DNA from: Collybiopsis luxurians FD-317 M1
Lineage: Eukaryota; Basidiomycota; Agaricomycetes; Agaricales; Omphalotaceae
NCBI GenBank assembly: GCA_000827265.1
Contig: KN834770.1
Location: 139,974-203,973, forward strand
Length of the DNA: 64,000 nt
Direction of reading: 5' to 3'
Below the pieces are notes generated by a model. The model did no database searches, was not told the origin of the DNA, and was given only the letters and a program-made list of their open reading frames with translations. Position 1 is the stretch's first letter; each line of letters begins with the position of its first letter. Below, piece after piece: positions 58,927-64,000 of the stretch. The translations under genes and the position numbers were made by a program.

Positions 58927-60723
58927 TTAAATAGCACCCTTAATTCCAACTTTACGATACTTCTCCTCGTACACCTGCGCAAGAAACGCAGCGGCTGATC
59001 TGCATTCGATAATTTTCTCGGAATTGGGACTAGTAAGGTTCGTAAAATGCGCTGCCTTGTGTTCTTCTAAAAATTTGATGGTAGACTCCAAATCGTCAAA
59101 TGCAAGCTCATTTTGAATGAAAGATAGCGAGATTGTCCGATAGCTAAGAAATGATAAGATGACAAAAATGAGAAGAAAGTAAACTTCCGAACACTGACGC
59201 TTTTGTAATGACAATTAGAGCCTTGACTCTCTCTCTAGGAATAAAATGATCCATGATGTAGGCACCCATGTTTGGGGCATTCAAGTACAGTAAAAACAGA
59301 GCATGGAAGTTGCCAGTTGAAAGGGAGCGTTGAACATCAAGCGCATGTCGGACAGCCGGATCCGCCTTCTGTCTAGGTGTTAGTTGACCTACGTATAGAT
59401 TGAGTTCTGCGAGAGAAGGCAAAGTCGAAGCGAATCAATAGTGCTACTGTTGAAAGAAAGACGAATTACCGCTTCTATTTCGACCATGAAGAAGCATCAA
59501 AATCCGGTACCCAGTGAACTCTTCTACTTTTCCAGTAATCCCGTGTTCGTAAAGTGTCTTGAGAGTAGCTTGACATTGATTGTATTCGACCATATCGCCC
59601 TAGGGAAAATCGGCCTTTCGATCACAAGGGAATAGTAACAAGAATTTACGCTTTCAAGTGCCATGCGCGCATGTATTTCGTAAACCTGCACCGTGAATTC
59701 ATTTTTTATACGTTGTACCTGTATAGAAAGATTCAATTGAACTGCGAGGCGAAGAAAGACCAACGCACAGTAAGGTCCTGACGTAAGCTTTTGAACTGGT
59801 TACAGATCCAGGCATAGGAGCATTTCTCTCGCCATCGTCGCTTGAGCTGAACCAGCGTTTCTTGAAGGACAGGGTAGGGTCGTATCGTTTCTGGTTTGGG
59901 CTCCTGGATACAAGAATGAGATCAAGCGGGTAATATCATGTAAAATAGAGCACACGTACGGTCGTTAACCGGAGATAATCCTTGAAGAGTTCCTTGGAAG
60001 TTCCAACAATTGTGAACCGGTCCCAATCGATGACATTCTACCATCTTCATCAGTGATAGAGTAAACAGATGTAAATGTACAAACCGGATCTGCCTCTGGT
60101 TCGTCAGAGGGGCCGAAGGGAGATGCTGAGCGGGATGAATTCCAAGAGTTATTACTGAAGAGATGAGCATTGTGAGAATTCGCTTTCAACGAGCTTAAGG
60201 ATTTTTGTCGCTCGATTTCATGCTCCCGCTGGAATCGCTCGGCTCTACGCTTGAGGGCATTTTGATCATCCAAGTCTAGAGATGCGGTACCAGTTGTAAC
60301 CTGCTTGAGGGATGCTTTTTTGGCTTTCTTATTGACGGGAACAGAATCATTCCTATAAATCGAGTGAGAAGGCTATTTCTAGCGAAGGATATCAAGGCTC
60401 ACAGCTTGCGTTTAAGATTGGGTGTTGGCTTGGGTAAAAGGCTGCGCAAGAATCTCATAAGGACTACGAAAAGGAAGCCATCAATTTTGGAAACCTTTGA
60501 AGTTGTACGCCGTTCCAATCTGTCGTCCACAAGGTGTGTGCCGCAAAAGCATCAGCAATTACCTGTCTAAGTTCGTCTTGTGCTTCTTTTCTGTTGCTAT
60601 CTGTCATTTGTCCCAAACATTTCGCAACCCAATCTCTGAAAAGAGTTAAAAATCGGGCATCGAGAGAAGAGAAGCTGATAGCTGAACCGACTTCAGTTGT
60701 GGAGGCCAGGAAGCGGATGACAT
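58927..60723 (-). CDS. THP3: SAC3/GANP-domain protein, Thp3/LENG8 homologue
   Basis: Relative of yeast Thp3, which works with Csn12 in transcription-coupled mRNP formation and splicing; human counterpart LENG8. Starts at ATG 60723 with MSSASWPPQLK spliced to DWVAKCLGQMTDSNRKEAQDELRQVIADAF. A basic, disordered segment follows (ALKRRAERFQREHEIERQKS). The SAC3/GANP domain occupies the second half: VQRIKNEFTVQVYEIHARMALES, ELNLYVGQLTPRQKADPAVRHALDVQRSLSTGNFHALFLLYLNAPNMGAYIMDHFIPRERVKAL, then SFIQNELAFDDLESTIKFLEEH. It ends YRKVGIKGAI at 58927. At least seven exons. The start was moved inside a longer frame because the first exon joins cleanly by AAG-TCG splice. Confidence 0.88.
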
Positions 60724-60865
60724 CGTTTGACGTGAGAAAGTTATCAGTGCGGAGAAAAGAGTAAAGCAGAAAAAGAGACGTCAACGTTGCGATGGTAGTC
60801 GTACAATAAGGCTTAGCGCTTAGCGCTTATTTAGGGTCTGCGTAAAATGAAATAAAAATAAAAAA

Positions 60866-60943
60866 GGTCCAACCAGGACTCGAACCTGGGTCATGGGAAT
60901 TACTCTTCAGAATCCCATGTGATAACCTCTACACTATTGGACC
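60866..60943 (-). tRNA. tRNA-Gln (anticodon CTG) with a 7-nt intron
   Basis: 78 nt on minus. Acceptor stem GGTCCAA pairs with TTGGACC; the D arm contains GTGTAGAGGTTATCAC; anticodon stem TGGGA pairs with TCCCA around loop TTCTGA, placing CTG at 34-36; T arm CCAGG-TTCGAGT-CCTGG with the B box GGTTCGAGTCC. Between position 37 and the 3' half lie seven extra bases (AGAGTAA), the canonical place for a nuclear tRNA intron. The 3' CCA is not encoded. It stands 80 nt from THP3's 3' intergenic sequence and is transcribed towards it. Confidence 0.93.
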
Positions 60944-61145
60944 AACTAATCAGGGTTCTAATCTCGAGGTCTCATTTTCCGAGGGTAAAGCAATGTATGA
61001 ACTTCTACCATACGAACGTACTCTTGAAGTTATTCCCTTCCAAGCTCTAGTCTAAAAGTATTAAGCAGATGATAATTGCATTCGACAGGCCTTTTGACCG
61101 CCTCGATCGTTTCCTGCGCACATCGATATATAGCCATCATCCTCG

Positions 61146-62909
61146 TCACATTCCCATTCGCCCTTTCCACCTCGGCATCCCTAAGGCTTCCCTCACATTC
61201 TCTGCGCCACCTAACCATAATATGAGTCGTTCGAATCCCATCCCAAACCCTCCATGAGGGACAGGTCCGTGCCGACGGAGATCTAGATACCATTCGTAGG
61301 AATTCTCCTTCGTTTCTAGCCCTTCCGGACCTTCCCCCGAGATGGCATCAGCAGAAGTTGACACAGGTGCAGAAGTTGGAACGGAAGCGGTAATCAACCC
61401 CGCTTCTTCCATCCTCGTTTTCAGCACATCAAACCTCTCCTCTCTCACACTACCTCCTACGAGCTCGCCCACGCGGGGAACGAGTAAATCGAAGCACGCC
61501 ACGGTTGTGATACCAGCGCGAATCTTGTCTATGCTTCTGTTCTCTGAGGAATCTGAGTCCGGTTCCAAATCATCGTTCAGCCTCATATAGAAAGGCTTCA
61601 GTTCCTTCGGATAGTCCATGACGAACAGGGGGCCTTTGAAGTGTACTTCGGCTAGATACTTTTCATGCTCGGATTGCAGCGAAGCGCCGAGGGCGGGAGG
61701 AAATTCGAATAGTCTTTTTTGGCCGGCAGAGGACGACGTAGAAGAAAGATCGGAAGACGTCGATGCGTGATTCTCTTCCGCTTGCTGCAAAATCTGCACC
61801 GCGTCACTATATGAAACTCTTGCCCATCTTGGACCATTTTCCACCTGCTTCAATTCGTCCTTGTACGGGTTGTGATCTCCCAAGTCAGGCAGTACAGCTG
61901 AAATTGTATGTCGAAGCATGTCCTCAACAAACGTACACAAACCGTGAAGATCGCGAGACGAAGAGTTGGACGCTAGGTCCTTCGCAATTTCAGATCCGAT
62001 TCCTATATCACCCAAATTCCCCCACTCACATTCCAACATCCAAAACTCTGCCAGATGCCGTCCCGTCATACTTCGTTCAGCTCTAAAGCATGGAGCCAAT
62101 GTGTAAACACGTCCGAGAGCCGCCTGGTAGGCTTCAAGATGTAGTTGTGAACTAACAGTCAAATAGGTAGGCTTCGCGAAAAATTCCTCTTTTCCTTCCT
62201 GTCCTTCCGTCTTCTGGGTTTTGGCGACTCTGAAGGTTTCCCCACCTCCTTCGGCATCAATTCCGGTGAGAACAGGAGTATGAACATTGAAAAACTCTTG
62301 TTCTTTGGATAGATAACCTTCTAACGCGTCCTTGACCTTGGACCGCAGACGCATTACATTCTGCATTGGTTGTGTACGGAGGCGGAGATGGAGATGATCT
62401 CGGAGGAATTCGGCTGAATGTCCTCCATCAGAGTGATGTGGTTGAAGTGGGTATGTGCTTGGGTCACATTTTCCGACTACTTCTACACTTTGTCCCTGTA
62501 CTGTAGAATCTCCAAGATCGACCACCAATTCGAAATCTTGGCCAGGACCTTTACTTTCCACTAGCATTCCAGTCAGCGTCACAGAGGCACCAAAGTCCAG
62601 GTCATTCAGCTTCTCCAATATACTCTCGCGAACGACTCCACCCTTTGGCCCATGCCTAAAGACGGCTTGCAAACCTGCAGATGAACTTCCATCCTCTATT
62701 AAGGCAAACGTGACGTGCTTCTGGCGACGAATGGAGCGAATGTGACCCGTTACAGTTGCTCGAGTGGGTGTCAAGGAGTCTGACGTTGCAGAAGCTTTCA
62801 ATAGCTGTTTGACCGTCTTCGGTAGCTTATACAGCGCTGGCGGTGGTGGCCTCATCGGAACAAGTACATTAGACGCCAAAGTTTGAATTTTTACACAGCC
62901 ACTGATCAT
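61146..62909 (-). CDS. SLM5: Asparaginyl-tRNA synthetase, mitochondrial type
   Basis: Charges tRNA-Asn; class II synthetase related to yeast Slm5/NARS2. One intronless frame of 1764 nt, 587 aa. An N-terminal basic/hydrophobic segment (MISGCVKIQTLASNVL...) could target mitochondria. The OB-fold anticodon domain begins near residue 45 (VTGHIRSIRRQKHVTFALIEDGSS). Class II motifs: TPVLTGIDAEGGGETF, motif 2 YTLAPCFRAERSMTGRHLAEFWMLECEW and motif 3 GGFGMGFERLILWL; it ends PRWKGRMGM. The open frame extends further upstream only through a non-ATG start, so ATG 62909 is chosen. Lack of introns is notable among its intron-rich neighbours. Confidence 0.92.
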   Translation of the reverse strand: MISGCVKIQTLASNVLVPMRPPPPALYKLPKTVKQLLKASATSDSLTPTRATVTGHIRSIRRQKHVTFALIEDGSSSAGLQAVFRHGPKGGVVRESILEKLNDLDFGASVTLTGMLVESKGPGQDFELVVDLGDSTVQGQSVEVVGKCDPSTYPLQPHHSDGGHSAEFLRDHLHLRLRTQPMQNVMRLRSKVKDALEGYLSKEQEFFNVHTPVLTGIDAEGGGETFRVAKTQKTEGQEGKEEFFAKPTYLTVSSQLHLEAYQAALGRVYTLAPCFRAERSMTGRHLAEFWMLECEWGNLGDIGIGSEIAKDLASNSSSRDLHGLCTFVEDMLRHTISAVLPDLGDHNPYKDELKQVENGPRWARVSYSDAVQILQQAEENHASTSSDLSSTSSSAGQKRLFEFPPALGASLQSEHEKYLAEVHFKGPLFVMDYPKELKPFYMRLNDDLEPDSDSSENRSIDKIRAGITTVACFDLLVPRVGELVGGSVREERFDVLKTRMEEAGLITASVPTSAPVSTSADAISGEGPEGLETKENSYEWYLDLRRHGPVPHGGFGMGFERLILWLGGAENVREALGMPRWKGRMGM

Positions 62910-63069
62910 TGGGCGCCAGCATTCCGCCCCTAATTCATGTGATTTTCTGGAACTTATTCCCAATGTTCTAATGTCCTTCAGTACGTCGTACAGCCGTATG
63001 ATAGATCATATTAAGATAAAAGTCCTATAGACCGTGCCACTTTCGAAAAAAAAATACAAAGAGACCAGC

Positions 63070-64000
63070 TCAAATCTCGTTCCGAATTATGATGCTGAAG
63101 CAACTTTCGCAGTACGGCTTCTTATCTCTTTCAAAGAACGACGGATCCTCAAATGGCTTGTCACAGTGCTGTAGAACGAAAGATATTAGCAGCAAAATAT
63201 CGCCTGAGACCCTCCCACTACTTACAGTGCATCGGAAACACTCCCAACACCACTTGCCTCCCAAAGCTTCCACGGCTTCCATATGGTCTCTAATAGGCTT
63301 TTTACATCTCTTACACTTTGGCAGCCTGAGTCGAACATGACATGCTTCACAGTAGGGGTGGCCCTTGTATACCGTAAAGCCCACATTGTCATCGTCATCA
63401 TCGTACGAAAATGATCCATCACCCGAAAACGCTAATTCTCCTCCACCTGCGCCTTTACCAAAATCTCGCTCTCGATTGTGTTTCGCGGCTGAACTTGGAC
63501 TTAAGAAAGGATCTCCACATTCTGCACAAAAGAAGTGTGGTTCGTGATATGTTCGCCGACCCAACGCAGGATCGTTCAAAGAAATGAAGCGTTCCTCAAC
63601 AATGGCCGTCTTGCAATGATAACATTTGGGGGCAAATGTCTATGAAGAACCACGATTAGATAGAGTTTTCTTTCTCGCATTATTACTTGCCTCGTGGTAG
63701 TCCAAATGGCAATACGGTCTTTTAATCCCATCCTCTCCGACACCTTCATAGCTAAAGATCGAGAGTAAAACAAAAATTAAACGCGCAAGTACTTTGAGCC
63801 ACTGACCTCGACTGGAACTCCAACAGCTCATCACAGACCGTGCATCTAAAGCAATCCGGGTGCCACTTCATCCCCATAGCCCCCACAATCCTACCCACAA
63901 TTGGTTTGGCACACGCTGGACAAGTCAAACCTGCTTTGCCTCTTCCAGGCATCTGTCTGACACCAGACCCCATTTGGGAACTCCGAGCAGCTGGAAGAGC
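63070..64000 (-). CDS. LIM-domain protein, paxillin-like (5' end outside window)
   Basis: Partial: the gene continues past the right edge. Three LIM zinc-binding domains are visible. LIM1: CPACAKPIVGRIVGAMGMKWHPDCFRCTVCDELLE then GIKRPYCHLDYHE. LIM2: CYHCKTAIVEERFISL...YHEPHFFCAECGDPF, interrupted by about 40 Gly/Asp-rich residues before YKGHPYCEACH. LIM3: CKRCKKPIRDHMEAVEALGGKWCWECFRCTVCDKPFEDPSFFERDKKPYCESCFS. Stop at 63070-63072 (SIIIRNEI). Fungal paxillin-like (Pxl1) proteins act at the division site and in Rho signalling; this assignment is probable only. Exons join at 63170-63225, 63640-63690 and 63755-63810. Confidence 0.8.

Noticed and set aside
62910..62963. Longer N-terminus of the asparaginyl-tRNA synthetase
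   Set aside because: It would require a TTG start; the first ATG at 62909 gives a plausible targeting segment.

Overview
The window is nuclear DNA from a filamentous or mushroom-forming fungus, most likely a basidiomycete (Agaricomycetes). The evidence is gene density with almost every gene split by many short GT-AG introns (about 50-70 nt), uniformly eukaryotic housekeeping genes, an intron-containing tRNA, an F-box/LRR-like protein with a C-terminal tail I recognise from agaricomycete families, and a Ste50-type adaptor carrying SAM, RA and two SH3 domains, the arrangement described for basidiomycete Ubc2/Ste50. No species can be named from the sequence alone.

Layout: 3' end of an unidentified gene (3-119); a 2.3 kb stretch without genes; sulfite reductase beta subunit (minus, 2388-7217); PQ-loop membrane protein (plus, 8538-9764); PP1 catalytic subunit (minus, 9992-11571); a 1313-residue disordered protein of unknown function (plus, 12006-16058); a dynamin-family GTPase (minus, 16378-19491); an ASCC2/Cue3 homologue (minus, 19903-22205); a Ste50/Ubc2 adaptor (minus, 22809-25362) divergent from Ctk3 (plus, 25455-26430); an F-box protein (27137-28911); a BRAP2/Etp1 RING protein (minus, 29119-31114); a 2.4 kb gene-poor stretch; then a compact run of Nudix hydrolase, Vma12, ataxin-10/Ctr86 and Leo1 (33509-39261).

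The right half holds a conserved protein of unknown function (40059-41719), another gene-poor stretch, condensin Brn1/CAP-H (43454-46297), ribosomal protein L30, an Arp9-like actin-related protein, DNA polymerase delta catalytic subunit (49120-53445), phosphomannomutase, Vms1/ANKZF1, a C2H2 zinc-finger protein, a Thp3/LENG8 SAC3-domain protein, tRNA-Gln(CTG), mitochondrial-type asparaginyl-tRNA synthetase, and the 3' part of a LIM-domain protein that runs off the right edge.

Nothing here looks like a biosynthetic cluster, mating locus, intact transposon or virus. The genes are scattered housekeeping functions, though two ribosome-rescue factors (Cue3 and Vms1) and several transcription/chromatin factors (Ctk3, Leo1, Arp9, Brn1) are present. 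The most distinctive observations are fine-scale: a 7-nt micro-exon in the sulfite reductase gene, two in-frame coding minisatellites (an Asn-Gly-His linker and a Pro-Ser repeat just before a dynamin GED), a convergent pair whose stop codons touch, very short divergent promoters, and a CACGTG palindrome repeatedly placed close upstream of start codons. For eleven gene models I joined the exons by hand and the summed lengths are exact multiples of three; other exon maps are approximate.
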